Shown piece by piece: positions 54,909-63,805 of a stretch of 64,000 nt of DNA. The notes beneath the pieces were generated by a model. It did no database searches and had not been told where the DNA came from. It saw nothing but the letters and a program-made list of their open reading frames with translations. This stretch comes from Aliarcobacter skirrowii CCUG 10374. Lineage in GTDB: Bacteria; Campylobacterota; Campylobacteria; Campylobacterales; Arcobacteraceae. How positions within the stretch are numbered: the first letter of the stretch is position 1; each line of letters starts with the position of its first letter. Location of the stretch: assembly GCF_003544835.1 (NCBI RefSeq), contig NZ_CP032099.1, positions 1,905,847 to 1,969,846 of the forward strand, in the 5' to 3' direction. Made by a program: the position numbers and the translations under genes.

Positions 54909-55409
54909 ATGAAAAAAATAGCTCTTTTAAGTTTGGCTACTTGCTGTTTATTTGCTGGAAAAATGGATGTAACTATTAAACCAGTTGACAATACAATTTA
55001 TGAAAAAGAGTGTGGTAGTTGCCACTTTGCATATCCAGCTGGATTATTATCAAGTAGTTCTTGGAATAAAATGATGTCAAATTTAGATAACCACTTTGGA
55101 GATGATGCAACTGTAGATAAAGAGACTTTTCAAACATTAGTTAGCTATTTAAATGAAAATAGTGCTGAAAAAAGTATGAATTATAAAAGAAGTAGAAAAA
55201 TAGTTGAGAATTTAAATGGATCTATTCCTGACTCTATTTCAAAAATGCCTTATATGAAAAGAAAGCATGAAGATATAAAAGAGCATTTAATAACTCAAAA
55301 AGAGGTTAAAGGTATGTTTAATTGTACAGCTTGTCATCAAAATGCAAAAAAAGGTATATTTAGTGACGATGATGTAAATATTCCAAATTATGGAAAATGG
55401 GAAGATTAA
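54909..55409 (+). CDS. diheme cytochrome c (DHC)
   Basis: A 166-residue periplasmic cytochrome with a signal peptide (1-16) and two CxxCH sites, Cys35-x2-Cys38-His39 (ECGSCHFAYP) and CTACH near residue 139. This matches the DHC family, usually the electron donor of SHP. It closely resembles the C-terminal domain of the next gene, so the locus holds one free and one membrane-tethered copy. It has an AGGAG start and ends 1 bp before the next ATG. Confidence 0.92.
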   Translation: MKKIALLSLATCCLFAGKMDVTIKPVDNTIYEKECGSCHFAYPAGLLSSSSWNKMMSNLDNHFGDDATVDKETFQTLVSYLNENSAEKSMNYKRSRKIVENLNGSIPDSISKMPYMKRKHEDIKEHLITQKEVKGMFNCTACHQNAKKGIFSDDDVNIPNYGKWED

Positions 55410-55410
55410 T

Positions 55411-56538
55411 ATGAAAAAATCATATATATGGTCACTACCAACAAGAGTTTTTCATCTCTTGTTTGCTTTGTTTATTCTAATTGCTTTTTTAACAGATGAT
55501 GATGAATTTTTAAGATTTCATGCAATTGCTGGTTACTCTATTCTAATTTTATTATTTTTTAGAATTTATTGGGGATATTTTGGTCCAAAATACTCTTTAT
55601 TTAAAGATTTTCCAGCAAATAAAAATGAAACTAAAGAGTTTTTAAAAAATATTTTTAGTGGTTCTTTTAAAAATGAGCAAAAATACATAGGTCACAATCC
55701 ATTAGCATCTTATGTAATGATAGCTATGTTAATTGTTACTTTTATTGTAATTGTTACAGGTGTATTAGCTTATGGAATACAAGATGGAAAAGGAGTAGCA
55801 TCTTTTTTAAATGACTCTTTTTTTAAAAAAATGAAACTTTTTAAAGAGATTCATGAATTCTTTGCAAATTTTCTTATCTTTTTAATTGTTATGCACTTAG
55901 TTGGAATTGCCTTTGATAGAGTGTTTCATAAAAAGTACGAAACTCTAAACTCTATAGCAACTGGATATAAAATGACTGATGAAGATGAGAGTATAAAACT
56001 ATCAATTTTTCAAAAAATATTTGCAATTGTTATGTTTATAGCTTTTTTAGCTTTTTTGATTTTTAATCTTTATAAACCAAATAATGCTTTAGTTGCTTCA
56101 AAATTTGAACCAATTGATTATAAAACACAAAATTTAGCTTTTGTAAATGAGTGTGGAAGTTGTCACACCCTTTATCCTCCAAATCTTTTACCTAAAAAAT
56201 CTTGGGTTTTAATAATGAGTGATTTAGAAAATCATTTTGGTGATGATGCAAGTTTAGATGAAGATGTAAATAAAAATATTTTAACTTTTTTAGTAAACAA
56301 TAGTGCAGAAACTTCAACTAATAAAGCTAGTTGGAATTTTCTAAATTCAATAGGCGATAAAGATATAATTGCTTTAACAAAAACATCTTATTGGGAAAGA
56401 AAACACAAAAAAATTCCAAAAGAGGTCTTTAAAAATGAAAAGGTAAAAAGTGTTGCAAACTGTAAAGCTTGCCATAGTGATATTGAAAAAGGGTTGATTG
56501 AATATGAAAATATTAAAGATATTTCTGATTTTATTTAG
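55411..56538 (+). CDS. cytochrome b561 fused to diheme cytochrome c domain
   Basis: A 375-residue protein. The N-terminal part (about 1-230) is a four- to five-TM cytochrome b561-type domain with heme-binding histidines (for example in TRVFHLLFALF and RFHAIAGYS, and in HEFFANFLIFLIVMHLVG). The C-terminal part (about 235-375) is a DHC domain with CGSCH and CKACH. The fusion would move electrons from the quinone pool straight to periplasmic hemes. The in-frame ATG at 55390 lies inside the previous gene and lacks support; ATG 55411 follows GGAAG. Confidence 0.88.
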   Translation: MKKSYIWSLPTRVFHLLFALFILIAFLTDDDEFLRFHAIAGYSILILLFFRIYWGYFGPKYSLFKDFPANKNETKEFLKNIFSGSFKNEQKYIGHNPLASYVMIAMLIVTFIVIVTGVLAYGIQDGKGVASFLNDSFFKKMKLFKEIHEFFANFLIFLIVMHLVGIAFDRVFHKKYETLNSIATGYKMTDEDESIKLSIFQKIFAIVMFIAFLAFLIFNLYKPNNALVASKFEPIDYKTQNLAFVNECGSCHTLYPPNLLPKKSWVLIMSDLENHFGDDASLDEDVNKNILTFLVNNSAETSTNKASWNFLNSIGDKDIIALTKTSYWERKHKKIPKEVFKNEKVKSVANCKACHSDIEKGLIEYENIKDISDFI

Positions 56539-56893
56539 TATATTTTTGTTTTTAAATGGTGATGATGATTACAAAAAATATAAGCACTCTTATAAAAATT
56601 TAGATTATTTAAATTTAGATGAGAAGCAAGTAAAAGCTATAAAAAATATTCTTTTAGATCTAAAAGATGAGTATAAAGATTTTTATGAATTTAAAGATGA
56701 TATTGAAGATGATATTGAAGATTTAATAGAAGAGTCAAATTTTGATGAGAATTTATATATTCAAAAAAGTATGGAAATTAAAAAAAAGGCTACAATTTTA
56801 GAAGCTAAAAGAATAAAAAAGATATTAGAGATTTTAAATGAAGAGCAAAGAGATGAATTTGCAGATCATTTCAAGGAGTGGATAATTGAATAA
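56504..56893 (+). CDS. CpxP/Spy-like periplasmic protein
   Basis: A 129-residue protein with a signal peptide (MKILKIFLILFSIFLFLNG) and a helical, highly charged mature part. LNLDEKQVKAIKNIL and LNEEQRDEFADHF resemble the LTxxQ repeats of CpxP/Spy. Such proteins bind misfolded proteins or metals and restrain a sensor kinase. Its position directly before an OmpR-type regulator and kinase fits a CpxP-CpxRA-like unit. It overlaps the cytochrome gene by 35 bp and the regulator by 8 bp. A TTG at 56498 is an alternative start. Confidence 0.7.
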   Translation: MKILKIFLILFSIFLFLNGDDDYKKYKHSYKNLDYLNLDEKQVKAIKNILLDLKDEYKDFYEFKDDIEDDIEDLIEESNFDENLYIQKSMEIKKKATILEAKRIKKILEILNEEQRDEFADHFKEWIIE

Positions 56894-57551
56894 AAAGGTT
56901 TTGTTGGTTGAAGATGATTTACAAATGCAATCTTTGATAGTTGATTATCTAAAAGATTATGGATTTATTGTTACTGCTTTTGATAATCCAAAAGATGTTT
57001 TAGAAGATTTTAAAATAAACAATGACTACTCTATTATAATTTTAGATTTAATGCTTCCATTTATGGATGGATTTGATCTGTTTAATAAGCTAAAAGAGAT
57101 TAAAAATATACCTATAATTATCTCAACTGCAAGAGGTGATATAGGAAACAAAATACATGGATTTGAGCTTGGAGCTGATGATTATTTGGCAAAACCCTAT
57201 GAACCAAGAGAGTTGGTTTTAAGAATAGAGTCTATTTTAAAAAGAAATTCAACTAAATCTTTTAAAGTTGGTGATTTTACAATAGATAAAGATAGCAGAA
57301 CTATTTTAATTGATAATTATGCAATTGACTTCACAAAAATAGAGTTTGAAATTTTTATATATTTAGTTGAAAATCAAAACAAAATATCCTCAAGAGAGCA
57401 GATTTTAAATTCTACTTCTTTGGATTTGGATACAAGAAATAGAACTATTGATATGCATATTTCAAATATTAGAGCAAAAATTGGTGATGATTCAAAAAAC
57501 CCTAAATATATAAAATCTATTTGGGGAATTGGTTATAAGTTTGTAGGTTAA
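56886..57551 (+). CDS. OmpR/PhoB family response regulator
   Basis: A 221-residue regulator with a receiver domain (phospho-acceptor Asp54 in ILDLMLPFMDGF, conserved lysine in LAKPYEPREL) and a C-terminal winged helix (RTIDMHISNIRAKIG and IWGIGYKF). The start is TTG, supported by an AAGGAG site 7 nt away. It is coupled to the kinase gene, which begins 1 bp after its stop. Its targets probably include the upstream cytochrome and EptA genes (inference). Confidence 0.95.
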   Translation: MNKKVLLVEDDLQMQSLIVDYLKDYGFIVTAFDNPKDVLEDFKINNDYSIIILDLMLPFMDGFDLFNKLKEIKNIPIIISTARGDIGNKIHGFELGADDYLAKPYEPRELVLRIESILKRNSTKSFKVGDFTIDKDSRTILIDNYAIDFTKIEFEIFIYLVENQNKISSREQILNSTSLDLDTRNRTIDMHISNIRAKIGDDSKNPKYIKSIWGIGYKFVG

Positions 57552-57552
57552 T

Positions 57553-58746
57553 ATGTCGATTTTTAAAAAATTAACTATCCTTTTTATTTTAAGTTTTATT
57601 CTTATGAGCATAATTGGAGTATGGATTGATAATATAAACTCAAAGAAAATAGATAATTTTGCTAAAGAGAAGTATTTAAAGATAATTGATGATATTTTTA
57701 GAAATATAGAGAATAAAAGCTATGTAAATTCTTTGGTAGAAAAGAACAGTTTACAAATAGTAAAAAATTTAGATGAAAATAACTTAGAAGTTATTTACTC
57801 TTTAGATTCAACATTTGGAAATATTTCAATACTAAAATATAAATCATCAAATATCTATATTCTAAAAATAAAATATTTGGATGAAATACATATTTTCAAA
57901 GCTTTAGATGAAGAGAGTTTAAGCGATAAAACTATTTTAAATATCTTAGTATTTATAGATGTTTTCGCACTTTTATTAATGTTTTTATTTATAATCAAAC
58001 TTTTAAGTCCTCTAAAAACAATAACAAAAGATATAAAATCTTTTGCAAATGGTAATTTATCAACAAGAATAGATATAAAAACAGATGATGAGATAGGAAC
58101 TTTAGCATCTAATTTTAACTCTATGGCAAGTTCACTTGAAAACTCTATAAAAACAAGAGAAGCTCTACTTCGTGATATTGGACATGAGCTAAGAACCCCA
58201 ATAGCAAAAGGAAAATTTGCAATAGAAAAAATTGATGATTTTTCTCAAAAAGAGCTACTTAAAAAGATTTTTAATGATTTAGAAAAACTCACAAATGAAC
58301 TAATAGAGCTTGAAAAACTAAATATTACAAACTTAGATATAAAAATATTTAGTGCAGAAACTTTAGTCTTAGAATCTTTGGGGAAATTATATTTAGAAGA
58401 TGAATCGAAAATCAAAATAGATATTTATGAAGATTTTAAAATAGAAGCTGATTTAGACTATCTATCTATTGCACTTAAAAATCTTATTGATAACGCTTTA
58501 AAATATGCTATCTCTTTTCCAATTATTATAAAAGTAGATAAAAATGAGATATCTATTTCAAATAGTGGTGAAAAACTATCAAAAGAGTTTGAATACTACT
58601 TAAAACCTTTTACTCAAGAGCTTATTCAAAGAGATGGTTTTGGCTTAGGTTTAAGTATTGTCAAAAAGATTATTGATAAACACAATTTTAAACTTATCTA
58701 TAAATATGAAAACAACTTTAATATTTTTAAAATTATTTTCAAATGA
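57553..58746 (+). CDS. CpxA-like sensor histidine kinase
   Basis: A 397-residue membrane kinase: TM1 (about 8-27), a periplasmic domain of about 100 residues, TM2 (about 130-150), HAMP, a HisKA domain with His211 in RDIGHELRTPIAKGK, and an HATPase_c domain with NLIDNALKYA and a GFGLGLSIVKK loop. The periplasmic part is the likely contact for the CpxP-like protein two genes upstream. Together they form a three-gene signalling unit. Confidence 0.94.
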   Translation: MSIFKKLTILFILSFILMSIIGVWIDNINSKKIDNFAKEKYLKIIDDIFRNIENKSYVNSLVEKNSLQIVKNLDENNLEVIYSLDSTFGNISILKYKSSNIYILKIKYLDEIHIFKALDEESLSDKTILNILVFIDVFALLLMFLFIIKLLSPLKTITKDIKSFANGNLSTRIDIKTDDEIGTLASNFNSMASSLENSIKTREALLRDIGHELRTPIAKGKFAIEKIDDFSQKELLKKIFNDLEKLTNELIELEKLNITNLDIKIFSAETLVLESLGKLYLEDESKIKIDIYEDFKIEADLDYLSIALKNLIDNALKYAISFPIIIKVDKNEISISNSGEKLSKEFEYYLKPFTQELIQRDGFGLGLSIVKKIIDKHNFKLIYKYENNFNIFKIIFK

Positions 58747-58797
58747 ACTATTTATATCAAATCAAAAATCTTATATTAAAATTAAAGGAATATTTTT

Positions 58798-60696
58798 ATG
58801 AAACTTGTTAGAGAACTTTTAAAAGTTTATCTTATTTTTGCAGCTGTTTTTTTTATTGGAAGGTTACTATTTTTTATAATTTTTTATGAAAGATTTGCTG
58901 AAATACCTTTTTTTGAAGCACTTTTCACATTTATTTATGGTATTCGTATGGATACTATTGTTATATCTGTTATATTAGTTATTCCAACAATAATTTTGAC
59001 TCTATCTCCTAAATTATTCTCAAAATTTATTTCAAAACTTTTAAATATCTATATCTTAGCTTTTTTAGTTTTTGCTATTTTTATTGAGTGTGCTTCCTTT
59101 CCATTTTTTCTACAATATGATTTAAAACCAAACTACCTATTTTTAGAGTATTTGGAGTATCCAAAAGAGGTTAGCTCTTTAATGTTTAAAGATTATAAAT
59201 TAGATTTATTTTTAGCATCTGTTTTAATTTTAATAACTATTAAAATATTTACAAAATATAAATTCTTAAATTTTGAATCTGTTGTTGAACAAAATTATTT
59301 ATCAAGAGTTTTAATTCTTTTGCCAATTCTATTAATTCTATTTTTAGGAATTCGTTCATCTTATGGTCACAGACCTGTAAATATCTCTGATGCTTTATAT
59401 AGTACAAATAGAGTATTAAATGAAGTAACAAAAAACTCTATCCATTCAATAGCTTACGCTTACTACTCTTATAAAAGAAGTGAAGGAAATGTATCAAAAT
59501 ATGGGAAAATGGATATAAAAGAGGCATACAAAATCGCATCTTCTGCTTTAGGAATAGAGTATAAAGATGATAAAAGACCATTTTATAGAGAGGTAAAATC
59601 TCATATAAAAAGTGAAAAAAAGAAAAATCTTGTAATTATAATTGAAGAGAGCATGGGTGCGCAATTTACAGGTTTTATAGGAAATAATACTCTAACTCCA
59701 AATCTTGATAAATTAGCAAATGAGTATATTAGTTTTACAAATTTATACTCAAACGGAACAAGAAGTGTAAGAGGACTTGCAGCACTTACAAGTGGAACTT
59801 TACCAATTCATGGAAATGAGGTAATAAAAAGAAATAAAACTCAAAGTGACTATTTTACAGTTGCAAATTTACTAAAACCTTATGGATATAAATCTAGTTT
59901 TATATATGGTGGAGAGGCTAGATTTGATAATATGAGAAGTTGGTATTTAGGAAATGGTTTTGATATAGTAATTGAAGAAAAAGATTATGAAAATCCAATT
60001 TTTGCTAGTACTTGGGGAGTTAGCGATGAAGATTTAGTAATAAAAGCAAATGAAACATTTGTAAATCACTCAAAGGCAAATGAGAACTTTGTAAGTGTTA
60101 TTTTTAGCTCATCAAACCATACGCCTTTTGAGCTTCCTGATGGAAAAATCGAATTTGAAAAAAATGTACCAAAACAAAGCGTTGAAAATGCTATAAAATA
60201 TGCTGATTTTACAATAGGAAGATTTTTTAATTTAGCAAAAAAAGAGAGTTATTTTAAAAATACAGTTTTTATTGTTGCATCTGATCATAATGTTAGAGTT
60301 TATGGAGATCAAGTAGTTCCAATAGATATGTTTCAAATTCCAGCGGTAATTGTTAGTCAAGATATTAAATCTTTAGTTTACAGCAAATTAAGTTCACAAG
60401 CTGATGTTTTAGCTACTGCTTTGGATTTAATAGGAGTTGATTTATCTTACCCAATACTTGGAAACTCTATTTTTAAAGATAATAAAAAAGAGATAAACTT
60501 AATGCTTTTTGATGAGACTTATGCATATAGAAAAGGTAATAAAGTTGCTATTTTAATTCCTAATATGGATATTAAAACATATTTATATGAAAATAAAAAA
60601 TTAATAGAAGTGGAAGAGGATTTAACTTTAGAGCAAGAAGCCTTAGCTTTGATTTACATTTTAGATGATATGTACAAAAATAGAAGTTATAGATAA
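58798..60696 (+). CDS. LTA synthase/sulfatase-family membrane transferase
   Basis: A 632-residue protein with five N-terminal TM segments (residues 1-200) and a large periplasmic sulfatase-fold domain. The metal site begins with VIIIEESMG near 280, the nucleophile threonine lies in SNGTRSVRGL near 320, and VASDHNVRVYG is near 495. This family includes lipoteichoic-acid synthases and, in Gram-negatives, phosphoglycerol or phosphoethanolamine transferases acting on glycans. The substrate is unknown. It is likely co-expressed with the two-component genes (51-bp gap, AAAGGA site). Confidence 0.85.
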   Translation: MKLVRELLKVYLIFAAVFFIGRLLFFIIFYERFAEIPFFEALFTFIYGIRMDTIVISVILVIPTIILTLSPKLFSKFISKLLNIYILAFLVFAIFIECASFPFFLQYDLKPNYLFLEYLEYPKEVSSLMFKDYKLDLFLASVLILITIKIFTKYKFLNFESVVEQNYLSRVLILLPILLILFLGIRSSYGHRPVNISDALYSTNRVLNEVTKNSIHSIAYAYYSYKRSEGNVSKYGKMDIKEAYKIASSALGIEYKDDKRPFYREVKSHIKSEKKKNLVIIIEESMGAQFTGFIGNNTLTPNLDKLANEYISFTNLYSNGTRSVRGLAALTSGTLPIHGNEVIKRNKTQSDYFTVANLLKPYGYKSSFIYGGEARFDNMRSWYLGNGFDIVIEEKDYENPIFASTWGVSDEDLVIKANETFVNHSKANENFVSVIFSSSNHTPFELPDGKIEFEKNVPKQSVENAIKYADFTIGRFFNLAKKESYFKNTVFIVASDHNVRVYGDQVVPIDMFQIPAVIVSQDIKSLVYSKLSSQADVLATALDLIGVDLSYPILGNSIFKDNKKEINLMLFDETYAYRKGNKVAILIPNMDIKTYLYENKKLIEVEEDLTLEQEALALIYILDDMYKNRSYR

Positions 60697-60721
60697 AGAG
60701 GTGATTTTTAATCACTTCTTT
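60695..60721 (+). terminator. terminator after the transferase gene
   Basis: A 12-bp stem AAAGAGGTGATT / AATCACTTCTTT (one G-T pair) with a TTT loop begins at the stop codon. It closes the cluster that starts with the EptA-like gene. Confidence 0.6.
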
Positions 60722-60741
60722 AAGCATAAGATATTTTTTAG

Positions 60742-60747
60742 TATAAT
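60742..60747 (+). promoter_or_regulatory. -10 box of thyX
   Basis: TATAAT lies 29 bp before the thyX ATG, giving a leader of about 23 nt that contains the AAAAGGG ribosome site. No -35 match is visible. Confidence 0.55.
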
Positions 60748-60776
60748 TGCCTTCAATTTTTTACAAAAGGGATGAG

Positions 60777-61598
60777 ATGATAAATTTAATAAACAAAAAA
60801 GAGAATATTTTTGATGATGATATCGCTTTTGTAGAGAATTGGGATTTTAGCACTGCTAATTTAAATGAAAAAAATAGAATTCAAGCTATAACTCAAGTTG
60901 CAAGTATTTGTTACCAAAACCCAAAAGCACTTGGAAATGAGAGTCTGTACAATAGACTTATGGCAGAGAGTATGGGGTTACCAAGTTCTAGTTTTGAGTT
61001 TGTTCCAGTGCTACTTGATTATGAAAATCCAAAACACCAAGAGATATTAAAATTGGAGTATTCAAACTCTAAAAAATTTGGGGAACAACTTGATGATAAA
61101 TATCTTCTTACAAACTATAGAGCACTTGTTTACGATTATGAAAACCTGCAAGAGGAGTTTAGTTTTGATATTAGAACTATTTTTAATACTCAAGAAGAGT
61201 GTAAAATTATAAAAGATTACTTCAAAGTATTTCTATATAAAGTTGATTTGCCTACAAGAAGTCAAATGGTAAGACACAGAGTAAGTTGGCAAGAGCTTTC
61301 AAGAAGATATGTAAGTGCAAAAAGAGTGCCTTTTGAGTTTTATATTAGTGAAAAACTAAAACATAATCCAAAAGTTAAAGCTCTTGTAAAGCAGAGTGAA
61401 GAGTTATATTTTGAACTATTAGATGCTGGAGTTAAACCTCAAGAAGCTAGACGTGTAATTCCTCAAATGGCTTATACTCAAATTTGGGGTGCATTTATGC
61501 CAAAGCAGCTTGATAACTACTTTAAGCTAAGACTTGATGAGACTGCTCAATGGGAGATTAGACAAACTGCTATTGCTATGCAAGAGCTTATCAAATGA
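60777..61598 (+). CDS. thyX: FAD-dependent thymidylate synthase
   Basis: A 273-residue ThyX that makes dTMP using FAD and folate. The signature RHRVSWQELSRRY (RHRxxSxxxxSxR) is complete, and a late GAFMPKQLDNYFKLR matches the family. It is longer than the typical 220-250 residues because of extra N-terminal sequence. A TTG at 60747 in frame is rejected: it overlaps the -10 box, and ATG 60777 follows AAAAGGGATGAG. The next gene overlaps by 4 nt. Confidence 0.95.
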   Translation: MINLINKKENIFDDDIAFVENWDFSTANLNEKNRIQAITQVASICYQNPKALGNESLYNRLMAESMGLPSSSFEFVPVLLDYENPKHQEILKLEYSNSKKFGEQLDDKYLLTNYRALVYDYENLQEEFSFDIRTIFNTQEECKIIKDYFKVFLYKVDLPTRSQMVRHRVSWQELSRRYVSAKRVPFEFYISEKLKHNPKVKALVKQSEELYFELLDAGVKPQEARRVIPQMAYTQIWGAFMPKQLDNYFKLRLDETAQWEIRQTAIAMQELIK

Positions 61599-62212
61599 GC
61601 GCTTTAGAGATTGCTGATATTATAGGTATTATCTCTTTTGCTCTTAGTGGTTTTTTAATAGCAGTTCACTGTAAACTTGATATTTTAGGAGTTTTTATAT
61701 CTGCTTTTTTAACTGCCTTTGGTGGTGGAATGACAAGAGATGTTTTAGCAGATAGAACTCCTTATGTTTTTACTTCAAACCTTCCTCTTAGTTTAGTAAT
61801 TGCAACAGTTTTAATAGCAATGCTTTTTAAACTTCACAAAATTACAAATCTTGAAGGAAAATGGGCATTTGTAATCTCTGATGCAATCGGACTTTCATCA
61901 TTTGCAATAACAGGTGCAATAATTGCTATTGAGAGTGGTTTTAACTTCTTAAGTGCTGTAATGCTTGCATTTATAACAGCAGTTGGTGGTGGAACTATTA
62001 GAGATGTTTTAATAAATAGAATGCCTTTTATTTTAGTATCTGAGTTTTATGCAACAGTTGCACTCATTATTGGAAGTGTTGTTTATATTTTAGATGCATT
62101 TGAACTTAGAAATATATTCTCTTTAATTATTGTATTTATATTTGGAGTTGCTTTAAGAGTTCTTGCATACTATAAAAAGTGGCATTTACCAACTTTATCA
62201 AAAGAAAATTAA
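61595..62212 (+). CDS. TRIC-like/UPF0126 membrane protein (YicG-like)
   Basis: A 205-residue membrane protein made of two repeats of three TM segments, each with a glycine-rich TAFGGGMTRDVL or TAVGGGTIRDVL motif. This is the UPF0126 family, related to TRIC trimeric cation channels; E. coli YicG is linked to glycine transport. The substrate here is undecided. It overlaps thyX by ATGA and is translationally coupled to it. Confidence 0.9.
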   Translation: MSALEIADIIGIISFALSGFLIAVHCKLDILGVFISAFLTAFGGGMTRDVLADRTPYVFTSNLPLSLVIATVLIAMLFKLHKITNLEGKWAFVISDAIGLSSFAITGAIIAIESGFNFLSAVMLAFITAVGGGTIRDVLINRMPFILVSEFYATVALIIGSVVYILDAFELRNIFSLIIVFIFGVALRVLAYYKKWHLPTLSKEN

Positions 62213-62266
62213 TTTTCCATTTACTTTTTAAAGCTAGAATCTCGAAAAATTTTTAAAGGAAAAAAT

Positions 62267-62728
62267 ATGTTTAAAAAAATAGTTCTAGCTACACTTTTAG
62301 CTTTAGGATTAAATGCGGCTTCACTAAATATTGATAGCTCAATTGTTGATATAAAAATCAAAGATCAATTTGATAAAGTTCACACTTTAAATTCAGATGT
62401 AAAAACTATTCTTTTTGCAAGTGATAAAGGTACAAGTGATATGTTAAGAGACTATCTTTTACCTCTAAGTGAGAAAGAGAATGTTTTAGAGAAAAATGGT
62501 GCTGTTTATGTTGCTGATATTTCAGGAATGCCAAGTTTAATCTCTAAATTTATAGCTTTACCAAAAATGAAAAAATACCCATTTTCAATTCTACTATTAG
62601 ATGATTCAAATAAAGAAAACTTTGTAAAAGAGGATGGAAAAATTATAGTTTATAGTTTAGAAAATGGAAAAGTTGTAAAAATAGATAAAATCTCTACAAA
62701 AGAAGAGTTAGCAAATATTATAAAATAA
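62267..62728 (+). CDS. periplasmic hypothetical protein, thioredoxin-fold-like
   Basis: A 153-residue protein with a signal peptide (1-18, LGLNAAS) and a soluble part that alternates strands and helices (DQFDKVHTL, TILFASDKGT, PFSILLLDD), which recalls a peroxiredoxin- or thioredoxin-like fold without CxxC. It is not recognised with confidence; similar proteins in this group are usually hypothetical. It has an AAAGGA start and is convergent with purN. Confidence 0.6.
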   Translation: MFKKIVLATLLALGLNAASLNIDSSIVDIKIKDQFDKVHTLNSDVKTILFASDKGTSDMLRDYLLPLSEKENVLEKNGAVYVADISGMPSLISKFIALPKMKKYPFSILLLDDSNKENFVKEDGKIIVYSLENGKVVKIDKISTKEELANIIK

Positions 62729-62731
62729 ATA

Positions 62732-62757
62732 TTAGAGGAGTTTTATCTCTCCTCTAA
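62732..62757. terminator. hairpin between convergent genes
   Basis: TTAGAGGAG and CTCCTCTAA form a 9-bp stem with an 8-nt loop just after the plus-strand stop and over the purN stop. The T-run is weak on both strands. Confidence 0.45.
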
Positions 62758-63327
62758 AACCCTCTTAAATGCTTCTACAATAGCAATTTTTTCTAGCTCT
62801 TTTATTCTATTTTCCAAAGTTTGCGCCGTTTCATTTTCATCTAATAAAAGCTCTTTTATTAAAATTTTTTCACCCTCATCATAATTCTCATTTACATAAT
62901 GAATTGTAACACCTGATTTTTTCTCACCATTTTTTACAACAGCTTCATGAACAAAATGTCCATACATTCCAGCTCCTCCATAAATTGATGGTAAAATTGC
63001 TGGATGAGTATTTATAATTTTGTTTTCAAATGTTTTAAGCATATTATCTTCAATTTTTTTCATGAAACCTGATAAAAATATATAATCACACCCATAATCT
63101 TTTAAAATATTAGTTATTTTTAAATCCAAATTCTCATTTGGAAAAAGTTTTGAATTTATAATAAAACTATCAATTTCATACTTTTTTGCCTTTTCTAAAA
63201 CTCCTGCACTACTATTATTTGTAATTATTACAACAACTTTCGCATCTAAAATTTTATCTTCAATCGCTTTTTGAATTGTCTCAAAACCACTTCCATTATA
63301 AGATGCCAAAATTCCTATTTTTTTCAT
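62743..63327 (-). CDS. purN: phosphoribosylglycinamide formyltransferase
   Basis: A 194-residue GAR transformylase of purine synthesis that uses 10-formyl-THF. The catalytic block NTHPAILPS near residue 106 and YDEGEKI near 148 are present. The formyl-folate loop is somewhat unusual (YGGAGMYG in place of the common PGLHT-type sequence), as in related Campylobacterota. It lies 6 bp downstream of ruvC with an AAAAGGA site and is co-transcribed. Confidence 0.9.
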   Translation of the reverse strand: MKKIGILASYNGSGFETIQKAIEDKILDAKVVVIITNNSSAGVLEKAKKYEIDSFIINSKLFPNENLDLKITNILKDYGCDYIFLSGFMKKIEDNMLKTFENKIINTHPAILPSIYGGAGMYGHFVHEAVVKNGEKKSGVTIHYVNENYDEGEKILIKELLLDENETAQTLENRIKELEKIAIVEAFKRVLEER

Positions 63328-63333
63328 AAATTT

Positions 63334-63804
63334 CTATCCTTTTATTCTTTGAGAGTGTGTTAATGCAATTGCAATTGCATCTGTTATATCAAGAGGTTTT
63401 ATCTCTTTTTTTATTCCTAAAAGTCGCTTAACCATAAAAGATACTTGCTCTTTTGTAGCTTTTCCATTTCCCGTAACTGCTTGTTTTACTTGAAGAGGTG
63501 TATATTCAGAAAAATTTCCAAAATTTTGAAGTATTTTTAGACTAATTGCACCTCTAAATTGAGCAAGTTTAATAACAGTTTTTGGATTAAAAGCATAAAA
63601 CATATCTTCAATAGATACTTCATCAATTTTATGATTTTTAAATATCAAATCAATCCCTTCTGTCATCTCTACAATTTGCTCTTGCAAAACTGTAGTTTTT
63701 ATTTTAATAAGTCCTGCTTCTATTAATTTTAAATCTCTTCCAATTTTTTCAATAACTGCATATCCACAATTTTTAGTACCTGGATCTATTCCTAAAATTT
63801 TCAA
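63334..63804 (-). CDS. ruvC: Holliday junction resolvase RuvC
   Basis: A 156-residue resolvase of standard length. Catalytic Asp7 lies in [10 protein letters not shown], a glutamate in SIEDMF near residue 67, and the late [12 protein letters not shown] holds the last two acids. The start codon is TTG at 63804; an AAGAG site lies upstream. It borders a cluster of DnaA boxes, a known neighbourhood of ruvC in some members of the phylum. Confidence 0.96.
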   Translation of the reverse strand: MKILGIDPGTKNCGYAVIEKIGRDLKLIEAGLIKIKTTVLQEQIVEMTEGIDLIFKNHKIDEVSIEDMFYAFNPKTVIKLAQFRGAISLKILQNFGNFSEYTPLQVKQAVTGNGKATKEQVSFMVKRLLGIKKEIKPLDITDAIAIALTHSQRIKG

Positions 63805-63805
63805 T

